A stretch of DNA of 64,000 bases from Aeromonas diversa CDC 2478-85 (GTDB lineage Bacteria; Pseudomonadota; Gammaproteobacteria; Enterobacterales; Aeromonadaceae). Every line of letters starts with the position of its first letter. Position 1 is the first letter of the stretch. Positions 53,835-61,555 of this stretch are shown here, in pieces. Both the position numbers and the translations under genes were made by a program. Under the pieces are notes generated by a model that was given only the letters and a program-made list of their open reading frames with translations, did not search any database and was not told the origin of the DNA. Location: assembly GCF_000819805.1 (NCBI RefSeq), contig NZ_CDCE01000029.1:374833-438832 (forward strand), written 5' to 3'.

Positions 53835-54833
53835 TCAGGCAAAGCTATGGCGGCGTAGGGGTGGGCTTGTCGGATTTTGCAGTACATGGGCAAGCGCATC
53901 GATGAAGAGTGTTTTTTTCTTTTCGACTTCAGCCAGCAGTGCTCGTAGCTGTTGCTGATCTTGCTCCATTTGCTCGAGGGCGTGAGCGTGTGCCTGCAGA
54001 TCCTGATTGACCTGGCCGAGGCGGCTCTGTAGGTCTGCATTCTCGATCTGCGCCTGGTCAAGGTGTGGCTGCAGCCGATCGACGGCCGCCTGGTGTCCCT
54101 GAAGCTGCCCGTGCAGACCCTGGGCCTCGAGCTTCTGTGCCTGTTGCTGCCCCCCTTTTCGAGTCGCATTGGCATTAACGCCCCCTGCCACTATCTCGAT
54201 GGCCACCTTGCCCACCGTGATGGCCGGCATGGCATGAGCGAGAGCGGCAGGGGCGGCGACGGGAAGGAAACCACCGATGGCGACGGTGCTGACGGCCAGG
54301 GCACCACGGGTCAACAAAGAGGTATAGGTGGCGATCAGCTTGGCTTTTTCGTCCGAGGCGCCACAGCGTTTGCCCAGCCAGTGGATGGCGTTGCCCAGGG
54401 CGTCTGCTCCCATGGCGAGCCCTTCCCCCCCTTGTTTCTTGCTCTGCCAATCCTTGTAGGCACAGGCCACATCGCCTACCGCCATGGCAAAACCGACGCC
54501 GGCCAACGCCAGTAGTGGGATGCCGGCGCCGCCGGTGAGACCGGTCACCAGGGCGGCAGCTACCAATACGGCACTGGCGGCGACCAGGGTCAGCACCTTG
54601 GCGACAAAGCTGCGCTTGGCCATATCGACCCCGCACTGCCTGGCTTTCTGGGTTGCCTCGTCCGCAGTCTGTTGCAATTCATTGAGATTCGGGGCCTCCA
54701 GGTGGGCCTGCGAACGGGGTGGCTCCAGCCCCAAGCCATCGCACTGAATGCCGATATCTTGCTTCCCCTGGATCGGGGAGGGCTCGAGGTTGACTGCGTC
54801 TTGAGATAAGCGCAGTGAGGAAATGTGCTCCAT
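53835..54833 (-). CDS. SseF-like T3SS-2 effector with coiled-coil extension
   Basis: 332 residues. The region 74-190 closely follows recalled Salmonella SseF: Gly-Gly-Ala-Gly-Ile-Pro, Ala-x-Gly-Asp-x-x-Cys-Ala-Tyr, a Gln-Ser motif, Lys-Arg-Cys-Gly-Ala-Ser and Ser-Leu-Leu-x-Arg, with strongly hydrophobic helices at about 78-120 and 175-205. SseF is an effector of the Salmonella vacuole membrane that tethers it near the Golgi with SseG. Residues 225-310 add a Gln/Leu/Glu-rich coiled coil that SseF lacks. The gene follows an sscB-like chaperone gene, the SPI-2 order. No separate sseG is seen. Confidence 0.82.
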   Translation of the reverse strand: MEHISSLRLSQDAVNLEPSPIQGKQDIGIQCDGLGLEPPRSQAHLEAPNLNELQQTADEATQKARQCGVDMAKRSFVAKVLTLVAASAVLVAAALVTGLTGGAGIPLLALAGVGFAMAVGDVACAYKDWQSKKQGGEGLAMGADALGNAIHWLGKRCGASDEKAKLIATYTSLLTRGALAVSTVAIGGFLPVAAPAALAHAMPAITVGKVAIEIVAGGVNANATRKGGQQQAQKLEAQGLHGQLQGHQAAVDRLQPHLDQAQIENADLQSRLGQVNQDLQAHAHALEQMEQDQQQLRALLAEVEKKKTLFIDALAHVLQNPTSPPLRRHSFA

Positions 54834-54842
54834 CTATTGCTC

Positions 54843-55331
54843 CTAGTGATTGAGTGCGGCCAGCAGGGCTTCTGCCCGCTGGCGCAGCGCGTCGTAGCGC
54901 GGGTCCTGCTCTGCCTGCCCGAAGCAGAGGGCGATGACCGCATCGAGGGCATCGCGGGCCGCATCGGTTTCACCGAGTGCCAGTAGGCACTCGGCGATAT
55001 GGAAAGGGGCGAAGGGATCATTGGCCTGCATCGCCAGGGTCTGGGAGAAGAGAGTCAGGGCATGGCGATACTCCCCCTGCTCCTTGAGGGCGCAGGCGAA
55101 GGCAAAGGGAAAGCGGCGATCCAGAGGTTGTTGCAGGGCGAGAAAGGCGAAGAGCCCGGTCGCCTCGTCACGCTCACCCCGGTTCCAGGCGTGATAGGCG
55201 CGCTCGTAGAGGCGCTCAAGCTCATCAGGAGGCGTCTGGTTGAGGGTCGCCAAGGTGGTGTTACCCTCCAGCAGTGCGAGGCAGTGCTGGAGTATGGTGT
55301 CGGTCTGTTCCTGCCGATCTGACGAATTCAT
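54843..55331 (-). CDS. SscB-like class II T3SS chaperone
   Basis: 162 residues with three TPR-like repeats (Leu-Tyr-Glu-Arg-Ala-Tyr-His-Ala-Trp-Asn-Arg-Gly-Glu; Phe-Ala-Cys-Ala-Leu-Lys-Glu-Gln-Gly-Glu-Tyr). In SPI-2, SscB is the dedicated chaperone of SseF, and the same adjacency is present here. A GAGAGA-rich RBS precedes the ATG. Confidence 0.85.
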   Translation of the reverse strand: MNSSDRQEQTDTILQHCLALLEGNTTLATLNQTPPDELERLYERAYHAWNRGERDEATGLFAFLALQQPLDRRFPFAFACALKEQGEYRHALTLFSQTLAMQANDPFAPFHIAECLLALGETDAARDALDAVIALCFGQAEQDPRYDALRQRAEALLAALNH

Positions 55332-55354
55332 GGTAAGTCTCTCCTCAAAATGAT

Positions 55355-55386
55355 GGTGCCCAGCCTAATCACTTTGGCCGGGCACC
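55355..55386 (-). terminator. Weak terminator or attenuator hairpin before sscB-like gene
   Basis: On the minus strand GGTGCCCGGCC and GGCTGGGCACC pair (one G-U) around a 10-nt loop, followed by ATCATTTTG. It could lower expression of the sscB-sseF end of the operon, but the T tract is short. Confidence 0.45.
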
Positions 55387-55433
55387 CTTTTGGCAAAATG
55401 GCGTTTTCTTTCTGGTTTACGCCTTTGGCCGTG

Positions 55434-56153
55434 TTATTTCAGGAGCGTCTGATAGACGCTGTTAATGGAGTCATAACCGGCACTGTGGTAGGCCGCGTGT
55501 ACACCAAACACGGCGTCTTGCAGAGCGTGGTTGCTGATGTCGTATCCCTGTCGGGAGAGGTTGCCCAAGAGGATGCCCAGTTGTTTGGTCCCCTCCCTGT
55601 GGTAATCACTCTTGACGAAGCCTGATGTGAGGCGGTTGACGGCATCGGATATGGCGTTGTCGTCAGGGTTGGCGTTTGGGGGGCCGGGTTGTATCGCCAG
55701 AAAGGCAGCCTGATGCTTGTCTCTTTGGTAGCGGGCATCTCTCAGGGCGCGATCCTCGTCGTCACTTCGGGGTGGCAGGGGGGGAAAGAGCTGGTCAAAG
55801 GTCTGTTGCCGCTGCGACTGCGACTGCGGGTTGGGTTGGGGGGGCTGAACCTGCTGCAGACTAGGTGGCGCAAGGGGTTGCTGGCGCTGTGGTTGGGGCA
55901 GTCGGCTTTGGATGTAGGTGGCTAGCGCCCGGGAGGTCTTGCCGTCACTTGATCCTTTACCGAACAGATAGTTGCGGCTGACGTCGGCATGATATTGCGC
56001 ATCCCCCCCCCGACTGATGGTCACGGTATAGGTGTGTGAAAAACTGTTGTTACCCTTGGCGCTAAGGGTAAAGGTGGCAGGCATCTGCTGGTGTTGCAGC
56101 GTTGAGAGTTGTTGGTTCAGTTGGACACGTGCTGATTGGGAAAGAGACTCCAT
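55434..56153 (-). CDS. Candidate T3SS-2 effector of unknown function
   Basis: 239 residues from the ATG at 56153 (GAGAGG upstream). The layout is an N-terminal Ser/Gln/Leu region, a beta-rich segment (about 25-60) with Tyr-Thr-Val-Thr-Ile-Ser-Arg, a Pro/Gln-rich linker (about 72-125), and a helical C-terminal part (about 130-239) rich in His, Tyr and Asp. I recognise no catalytic motif or family. It lies between a chaperone gene and the sscB-sseF pair inside the translocator operon, so a secreted substrate is the best guess. Confidence 0.6.
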   Translation of the reverse strand: MESLSQSARVQLNQQLSTLQHQQMPATFTLSAKGNNSFSHTYTVTISRGGDAQYHADVSRNYLFGKGSSDGKTSRALATYIQSRLPQPQRQQPLAPPSLQQVQPPQPNPQSQSQRQQTFDQLFPPLPPRSDDEDRALRDARYQRDKHQAAFLAIQPGPPNANPDDNAISDAVNRLTSGFVKSDYHREGTKQLGILLGNLSRQGYDISNHALQDAVFGVHAAYHSAGYDSINSVYQTLLK

Positions 56154-56182
56154 GATGCACCTCTCGGTTGTCAGTGGAAGGG

Positions 56183-56626
56183 TTAAGCCATCAGGCCATG
56201 GAAAAAGGGGCTTTGGTTGGGCTCGAGAGGGTTGCTTGTCGCCTCGAGCAACCGCGAGTCCCACTGCTCGGCGAGATCAAGCATTGAGGCAATCTCGTCG
56301 GCTAACAGGATGGACGCGCGAAGATCTCGCGTCCGGTAGAGGGTCAGGCGATCGCTGTCGGGATAGATGCCGATGCCATCACCGCCACGCATCGGCTCGA
56401 GGGCCTGATGAGCCAGATGCAGAAAGAGGGGGCGCGTCAACACATCGGGCAGCGGCTGACTACAACGCACCGTCAGGTGAAGCCTCATCCCGTCGGGATC
56501 CCTCAGCACAGTGACGAGATAGGCAGTGCCATCGTCCCGCTCCAGGGTCAGGGTCTCGACCCCACTCTGCTCTAAGCGGGCGTGGCTCCCCATGTGTGCG
56601 AGCTGCTGATCAATATCGGTATTCAT
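56183..56626 (-). CDS. Probable class I T3SS chaperone for the 55434-56153 product
   Basis: 147 residues, acidic, with CesT-like alternation: Ala-Tyr-Leu-Val-Thr-Val-Leu strand, Pro-Leu-Phe-Leu-His-Leu-Ala-His-Gln-Ala helix, and a C-terminal helix with Glu-Ile-Ala-Ser-Met-Leu-Asp-Leu-Ala. AAGGAG precedes the ATG. Its start lies inside the 3' end of the acetyltransferase gene. Orthologue not recognised. Confidence 0.65.
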   Translation of the reverse strand: MNTDIDQQLAHMGSHARLEQSGVETLTLERDDGTAYLVTVLRDPDGMRLHLTVRCSQPLPDVLTRPLFLHLAHQALEPMRGGDGIGIYPDSDRLTLYRTRDLRASILLADEIASMLDLAEQWDSRLLEATSNPLEPNQSPFFHGLMA

Positions 56627-57221
56627 CTATGGCTCCTTGGGTCAGTAACCAGTGATCGCCTGGCGCTCTCTGAGTTGGGTCATCGCACAAGAGGCCATAG
56701 ACACAGATGTCATGGTGACCTTGCTCATTACGAAACAGCCCGCGCAAAGTACCCTCATGGCGAAAACCGAGCCGCTCGAGCAGGCGCCGAGAGCGGTGGT
56801 TGTCGGCTTGAACCCAGCTCTGGACCCGGTGCAGGGGATGGCCCAACACACCGGCAAACAGAGATGGCAACAGGCCAGAGAGGCAGCTCAGCATCAGCCC
56901 CTCTCCCCACAGGCGTGGAGATAGGGCATAGCTCAGCGTGATGATGCCAGCCTCTTGCTCCCAGTCGGTCAGGCGCACGACGCCGCACAGGGCCCTCTCC
57001 CCCTCCTGGCGCAGGGCACTGATCCGGCCCTGCTCGGAGGGAAAGGCCAACGCGTTGTCGAACCAGCGTCTGGCCGCGCGCTCCTCCATCCTGGCGGGGA
57101 GCCCGGTGAGGAGGGCAACCCTGGGGTCGGCATAGAGCGCCCGATAGGCCGGGTAGTCCGCTTCCACCAGGGTGTCCGGGTAGAGGGAGCGGCGGCTCAG
57201 TGACAGCGGTAGCGCAGCCAT
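56610..57221 (-). CDS. GNAT acetyltransferase (RimJ/RimL-like) inside T3SS-2 operon
   Basis: 203 residues. GNAT motif A is visible at about 95-115 (Ser-Tyr-Ala-Leu-Ser-Pro-Arg-Leu-Trp-Gly-Glu-Gly), followed by Trp-Val-Gln-Ala-Asp-Asn-His-Arg-Ser-Arg-Arg-Leu-Leu-Glu-Arg-Leu-Gly-Phe near 137-154 and a Tyr-Gly-Leu-Leu end. This is the RimJ/L N-acetyltransferase pattern. It overlaps the sseE-like gene by 25 bp and the next chaperone gene by 17 bp, so it is truly embedded. The substrate is unknown; a T3SS component, host protein or an unrelated cellular target are all possible. Confidence 0.82.
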   Translation of the reverse strand: MAALPLSLSRRSLYPDTLVEADYPAYRALYADPRVALLTGLPARMEERAARRWFDNALAFPSEQGRISALRQEGERALCGVVRLTDWEQEAGIITLSYALSPRLWGEGLMLSCLSGLLPSLFAGVLGHPLHRVQSWVQADNHRSRRLLERLGFRHEGTLRGLFRNEQGHHDICVYGLLCDDPTQRAPGDHWLLTQGAIDEYRY

Positions 57222-57580
57222 AGCTCGTCATCCAGCCGTACCGGTTGCGCCCCCTCGGCCAGCATCAGTTCACTCAGACGTCGCCGGGCCAGGTCGAGCT
57301 GCCGATCGTGGGAGGCCGGCAGGATCATGGCGTCGATATAGCGCAGGAGTGGCACCGAGCGAGTTAGTCTGCGCAGTAGAGTTATCAGGGCCAGTACGGC
57401 CTGGCCATCGCTCTCGCGGGCGGAAAAGTCGCACAGGATGAGACGCTCACCTTCCTGGCGGTAGACCAGCTGGAAGCGGGGCGTCTCGATCCGTTGCCCG
57501 GCCAGAAAGTCGCTGCCGAGGAAGCGCTCCGGGGCCGGGTGCAGCCCCTGGGTCTGCATAAAGCGGGTGACATCATCCAT
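57197..57580 (-). CDS. SseE-like T3SS-2 protein
   Basis: 127 residues from the ATG at 57580 (GGGAG upstream). It aligns with recalled SseE (137): Leu-x-Gly-Gln-x-x, Leu-Val-Tyr-Arg, Leu-Ile-Leu-Cys-Asp-Phe, a Leu-Leu-Arg-Arg-Leu helix and Asp-x-Glu-Leu-Trp-Leu-Arg. It also sits directly after the sseD-like gene, as in SPI-2. SseE is thought to be a chaperone-like protein; its role is not well established. Confidence 0.75.
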   Translation of the reverse strand: MDDVTRFMQTQGLHPAPERFLGSDFLAGQRIETPRFQLVYRQEGERLILCDFSARESDGQAVLALITLLRRLTRSVPLLRYIDAMILPASHDRQLDLARRRLSELMLAEGAQPVRLDDELWLRYRCH

Positions 57581-57593
57581 CTTCTTCTCCCCC

Positions 57594-58184
57594 TTAGGAC
57601 ATGCGCACGCTGCTGGAGAGGCGCTCATGGGCCTGGGTCAGGGTCGTCAGGATCTCGCGCAGGTCGCTGGAGACCTTGAGGGCCTTGTCCAGTGTCTCGT
57701 CGGCGCGCTTGAGTTGCTGCTCGGCCAGGCCATGCTGGTAGTCGGCCAGGGCCTGTCCCTCCTGGGCCTCACGGCTGGCCTGATTACCAAAGCTGACACC
57801 GGCAATCCCCTGGGCGATGCTGTCGATCCCGTGACCGACCCCACCGATGCCACTCAATCCCTCGGACTTGGCACTCAGAGCCCCAAACACCCCCTGGGCA
57901 ACGCCGCCGACAATCTGGGCGATGGCCTGGGATTGCTTGGCATCAAAGTCTTTCTCGATGGCATCGAGACGGGTATTGAACGAGGTCTTCTGCATCTGGA
58001 AGGCGTTGTTTTGTTGGGTCTGCTGGTACTGGCGCAAGACGTCGCGCAGCTTGCCAAAGAGTTGCCCCAACTGAACCATCAGCTCGTTGAGCTGGCCGAT
58101 GGCATCCCCCCCCTGATCCCCGGGGGTGGAGGTCAGGGTGCTCAGAGAGCCGACGGCGCTGGTGCTGTTATCGATGGTGTTCAT
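57594..58184 (-). CDS. T3SS-2 minor translocator, SseD/EspB-like (SctB)
   Basis: 196 residues, matching SseD (195). A Ser/Thr-rich N terminus is followed by a coiled coil (about 50-85), a Gly/Ala-rich hydrophobic segment (about 90-130) and a C-terminal coiled coil (150-190). It should form the host-membrane pore with the SseC-like protein. AAGGAG precedes the ATG at 58184. Confidence 0.87.
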   Translation of the reverse strand: MNTIDNSTSAVGSLSTLTSTPGDQGGDAIGQLNELMVQLGQLFGKLRDVLRQYQQTQQNNAFQMQKTSFNTRLDAIEKDFDAKQSQAIAQIVGGVAQGVFGALSAKSEGLSGIGGVGHGIDSIAQGIAGVSFGNQASREAQEGQALADYQHGLAEQQLKRADETLDKALKVSSDLREILTTLTQAHERLSSSVRMS

Positions 58185-58200
58185 GTTACGCTCCTTTTTC

Positions 58201-59631
58201 TCAGGCGATGTTGGCGGCAATGCTGCTGAGCATGGCGCCGGTCTTGAGCTGGGCATCGGATCCGGCAGAGAGGGCCTTGCCTGCCCCGTCCATCAGGTTG
58301 CCAATATCTTCTTTGGCCCGTTTCTTGATTTTTTCGAACTCGTCGAGCATGAACTGCATGAAGCTGCTCTCGTTGATCAGCGTCTGCACTATCTTCTGCA
58401 GCTCGGCCCGCTCCTTGGCGATCTCGCCCTGGAATACCCCATTGGCACCTTGCACGCTGGCGCGGGTGACTGCCTTGGCGATATTGGGGGCACTCTTGAG
58501 GCTGGCGGAGACGGCGGCGTGGATCACGGCCCGCTGCACCTCCTTGACCACCTGCTTGGTGAGTTCTTCGGCCGTGGCCTTGGCGCCGGACTCCATCGCC
58601 TTCTTGGCGGCAGTCTCGACGGCCTTGGTGACCATCTGTTCGATGGCCTGTTTGCTAAAGGCCTCCAGCAGGTGTCCCTGTCCCAGGAAGCGGGTGGTCT
58701 GCTCGGCGATGTTCTTGGCCACCTGCTCGGAGACCTGCTCTGCCACCTGCTTGCCCACTTCGGCGGCAGCGGTCTTGACGGCGGCCTCGCTGCCCTGGGC
58801 GACGGCCGTGTGGACGGCTTGTCCCGCGGCGCCCTCCATCACAGTCTCCGAGGTCTTGGCTACCGACTTGGCGGCCATGACGCCACGACCGACGCTCACC
58901 AGATCCACCATCATGCCGGCGATCTCGAAGGCGAGCTGAACCTTGCCGGCCACATCGGCGATCGCCTTGTACTTGTCGGCGTTGGCGGTATCGATGAGGG
59001 CCAGGGTCTCGCACGCCGCCTTGACCAGACCGGCGCAGCCGGCCGCCAGATCCATGGCCCCCCCGGCGTAGTCGCCGACGACCAGCTTGGCGACACCGCT
59101 GATCACCTCGGCAACCGAGACAATCCAGTCGACAATGGCGGAGAAGATGCCGGCCTTGTGCGCCTTCTGTTGATCCTCGATGGCCTTGTCGACCTGCTTG
59201 CGCAGGTCCTCGTTTTGGCGCAGGCGCAGGTTCTCGGCCCCCTGGGTGCGGATCTCCAGCGCGAGGGACTTGAGGTTGGCGTTGTCACCGAGGGATTTCA
59301 CCCCCAGCAGTGCCGCCGCCAGGCTCATCGCCTCCATCGGCGTGCGCTCGATATCGGCCAGGGTGATGGGCTTGCCATCGACCCGGGGACCAAAGGCCTC
59401 CAGGATGCGGTTCAGTGCCCCTTCGGCCAGGCGCAGGGTCACCGGTTGGCGGGGAGGTGGTGGCGCATTGAGGGGATCACCACGGCCATGCTCCCGCTTG
59501 GGAAGCGGCGGCGCCAGAGGATCGAGGGCGCCGGCGCCGACCGGGGGCTGGCTGGCTGTCGGTGGCTCCAGCCCCTGCGGGTTGACCCCGAGCTGGGTGT
59601 TGCCATAGCGGGTCTCGGTGATGCTGTTCAT
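58201..59631 (-). CDS. T3SS-2 major translocator, SseC-like (SctE)
   Basis: 476 residues, near SseC (484), from the ATG at 59631, which overlaps the sscA-like stop. The Pro-rich N terminus is followed by a charged helix (about 130-160), a hydrophobic segment (about 160-220: Ile-Val-Asp-Trp-Ile-Val-Ser-Val-Ala-Glu-Val) and a second one (about 238-262). A long Ala/Glu/Lys helical region ends the protein. Its paired pore partner is the SseD-like protein. Confidence 0.9.
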   Translation of the reverse strand: MNSITETRYGNTQLGVNPQGLEPPTASQPPVGAGALDPLAPPLPKREHGRGDPLNAPPPPRQPVTLRLAEGALNRILEAFGPRVDGKPITLADIERTPMEAMSLAAALLGVKSLGDNANLKSLALEIRTQGAENLRLRQNEDLRKQVDKAIEDQQKAHKAGIFSAIVDWIVSVAEVISGVAKLVVGDYAGGAMDLAAGCAGLVKAACETLALIDTANADKYKAIADVAGKVQLAFEIAGMMVDLVSVGRGVMAAKSVAKTSETVMEGAAGQAVHTAVAQGSEAAVKTAAAEVGKQVAEQVSEQVAKNIAEQTTRFLGQGHLLEAFSKQAIEQMVTKAVETAAKKAMESGAKATAEELTKQVVKEVQRAVIHAAVSASLKSAPNIAKAVTRASVQGANGVFQGEIAKERAELQKIVQTLINESSFMQFMLDEFEKIKKRAKEDIGNLMDGAGKALSAGSDAQLKTGAMLSSIAANIA

Positions 59632-60095
59632 GGCTGAACCTCCTGTACCAGTGCCGAGAGTTGGCGCTGGATCTCGCCCTTGATAACGAGGTGTTGCGGC
59701 TTGTCGGCGCACCACTTGAGCGCCGCCTGGAAGGCCTTGGCCGCCTGCTCCGGTTGGGCACGCTGGCGATAACTGAGGCCTGCCAGATAAGGAGGCTTGG
59801 GATCGTCGAGCCTGAGCAGTCCCGCCTGACCGAGGCAGAAGAGGGCCTGATCGTGCTCCTCGAGACGCTGACAACAGAGTCCCAGTGCCAACCAGTAGTC
59901 GTATTGCCAGTGGGAGAGGCGCGAGAGCAGCATGTAAAAGCGCTTGGCTCCGGCGTAATCCCCCGCCTCAAACAGCTGGCAGGCATAGGCATAGACATGG
60001 TCCAGGTCGACCGGGTCCAGATTGATCAGGGCCTGCAGCGTTCCCCCCTGATTGAGGAAGTCGCGCACCGTGGCCAGATCGTCTTGTTCTGTCAT
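59628..60095 (-). CDS. SscA-like translocator chaperone (class II, TPR)
   Basis: 155 residues, matching SscA (157). TPR repeats Val-Tyr-Ala-Tyr-Ala-Cys-Gln-Leu-Phe-Glu-Ala-Gly-Asp-Tyr and Leu-Ala-Leu-Gly-Leu-Cys-Cys-Gln are followed by Ala-Gly-Leu-Ser-Tyr-Arg-Gln-Arg. It lies between sseB-like and sseC-like genes as in SPI-2 and should hold SseC. Confidence 0.9.
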   Translation of the reverse strand: MTEQDDLATVRDFLNQGGTLQALINLDPVDLDHVYAYACQLFEAGDYAGAKRFYMLLSRLSHWQYDYWLALGLCCQRLEEHDQALFCLGQAGLLRLDDPKPPYLAGLSYRQRAQPEQAAKAFQAALKWCADKPQHLVIKGEIQRQLSALVQEVQP

Positions 60096-60105
60096 CTCAT
60101 CCTCC

Positions 60106-60300
60106 TTAGCGGATGTTCTGGGCGATGGACTTGTTCATCTCGGCCAGCAGGGTCTGCATGCTGTTCACCAGGCTGACGCAGACGTTGTAAGACTGCATGG
60201 TCTTCTGGATCTGGAGCTGAGCCTGGGTGACAAAGTCGGAGCAGCGGCCGGAGTCGGTCTCGAGCGCCCCCTTGATCACATCCAGCTGACCCTTGTCCAG
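60106..60300. repeat. Direct repeat: 3' end of long sseB-like copy (pairs with 60938-61132)
   Basis: About 195 bp encoding the C-terminal 64 residues. It is nearly identical to 60938-61132, with mostly synonymous differences. Together with a second matching pair covering the 5' ends (about 60565-60927 and 61170-61534) it marks a tandem duplication. Confidence 0.85.
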
Positions 60301-60927
60301 GCCTGCCGATGCATTTTTCAGGGTGTCGGCGATATGCTGCATATGCTCCTTGCTGACGTTCTGATAGCTCCGCATCCCGACCTCTGGAAGCCCCCAGATG
60401 TAGTCACAGCAACGCTGACCATCGACACGAACGTTGTGGTCATCCATGTAACGCACCACGTCTTGCCATTGGTCTGAACGCATTCCCAGCGGCCCTGACT
60501 GAGCGATATAGCCGAGCAGCTTGTCGAGGTAGGGGGATGCCGGATTATTGGCCCTGAGCCAGCTATCGATATCGCTGGTGGAGTTCTTGCCATCGTTCTG
60601 CACCGTGATGGCGATATGGTGGTCGCGCAGGTACTGGACGACGTCGGGCGGCAGTGCGGCCTTGTCGTCGGCCTTGGCCAGTTTGGAGAGGATGGCGTCG
60701 ACCTGGTTGGCGGCCTGCTGGGAGTCCCGGGCGCGGTCGGCCTTGGCACTCATCTGGTCGTAGCGGACCTGGGCGAGATCCGAGAAGAGGGTCATGAACT
60801 TGTAGAGGACGCTTATCCCCTCGGACATCAGGTTGTCTCCCTCCCTGGCCTTGCGATCCACGTAGGCGTCGTAGCCACTGCCGGCGGCAATCGGAGGGCT
60901 GCCTGCGAAGTGGGTGGCAAAAGTCAT
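60106..60927 (-). CDS. T3SS-2 filament/tip protein SseB/EspA-like, long copy
   Basis: 273 residues. About 125 N-terminal and 65 C-terminal residues are almost identical to the tandem neighbour at 60938-61534, but about 75 extra residues lie between them (about 121-208), including Cys-Cys-Asp-Tyr-Ile-Trp. The shared ends carry the SseB/EspA helical features that polymerise into a sheath around the needle tip; SseB is 197 residues, so this copy is unusually long. The insert would sit where EspA-type filaments expose variable surface. Transcribed after the short copy and before sscA. Confidence 0.85.
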   Translation of the reverse strand: MTFATHFAGSPPIAAGSGYDAYVDRKAREGDNLMSEGISVLYKFMTLFSDLAQVRYDQMSAKADRARDSQQAANQVDAILSKLAKADDKAALPPDVVQYLRDHHIAITVQNDGKNSTSDIDSWLRANNPASPYLDKLLGYIAQSGPLGMRSDQWQDVVRYMDDHNVRVDGQRCCDYIWGLPEVGMRSYQNVSKEHMQHIADTLKNASAGLDKGQLDVIKGALETDSGRCSDFVTQAQLQIQKTMQSYNVCVSLVNSMQTLLAEMNKSIAQNIR

Positions 60928-60937
60928 GATGCGCTCC

Positions 60938-61132
60938 TTAACGGATGTTCTGGGCGATGGACTTGTTCATCTCGGCCAGCAGGGTCTGCATGCTGTTGAT
61001 GAGGCTGACGCAGACGTTGTAGGACTGCATGGTCTTCTGGATCTGGAGCTGAGCCTGGGTCACAAAATCGGAGCAGCGGCCGGAGTCGGTTTCGAGCGCG
61101 CCCTTGATCACGTCCAGTTGGCCCTTGTCGAG
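60938..61132. repeat. Direct repeat: 3' end of short sseB-like copy (pairs with 60106-60300)
   Basis: Partner of the repeat inside the long copy. The high nucleotide identity suggests recent duplication or ongoing gene conversion, and allows recombination that could delete or swap the central insert. Confidence 0.85.
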
Positions 61133-61534
61133 CCCCTTGCCATCCGCGTGGCCGATGCTCTTGAGATAGCTGTCGATATCGCTGGTGGAGTTCTTGCCAT
61201 CGTTTTGCACCGTGATGGCGATATGGTGATCGCGCAGGTACTGGATCACCTCGGGGGAAAGGTCTCCCTTGTCATCGGCCTTGGCCAGTCTGGAGATGAT
61301 GGCGTCGACCTGATTGGCGGCCTGCTGGGAGTCTCGGGCGCGGTCGGCCTTGGCGCTCATCTGGTCATATTTACCCTGGGCCAGGTCCGAGAACAGGGTC
61401 ATGAATTTATAGAGGACGCTGATCCCCTCGGACATCAGGTTGTCACCCTGGCCGGACTTGCGGTCCAGGTAGGCGTCATAGTCTGGAGAGGAAGTAACAG
61501 CAGAGGCGGTAGAGAAGTGAGTGGCGAAGCTCAT
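60938..61534 (-). CDS. T3SS-2 filament/tip protein SseB/EspA-like, short copy
   Basis: 198 residues, the normal SseB length. N-terminal Ser-Phe-Ala-Thr-His-Phe, a helix Met-Ser-Glu-Gly-Ile-Ser-Val-Leu-Tyr-Lys-Phe-Met-Thr-Leu-Phe and a C-terminal helix ending Met-Asn-Lys-Ser-Ile-Ala-Gln-Asn-Ile-Arg are shared with the long copy 11 bp downstream. It is the ancestral-looking form. Its chaperone is probably the SseA-like product encoded just upstream. Confidence 0.88.
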   Translation of the reverse strand: MSFATHFSTASAVTSSPDYDAYLDRKSGQGDNLMSEGISVLYKFMTLFSDLAQGKYDQMSAKADRARDSQQAANQVDAIISRLAKADDKGDLSPEVIQYLRDHHIAITVQNDGKNSTSDIDSYLKSIGHADGKGLDKGQLDVIKGALETDSGRCSDFVTQAQLQIQKTMQSYNVCVSLINSMQTLLAEMNKSIAQNIR

Positions 61535-61555
61535 GATGATCTCCTCGATCAGGGG

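Noticed and set aside
58126..59637. Plus-strand ORF (503 codons) opposite the sseC-like gene
   Set aside because: Low-complexity Gly/Leu/His antisense frame over a well-supported translocator.
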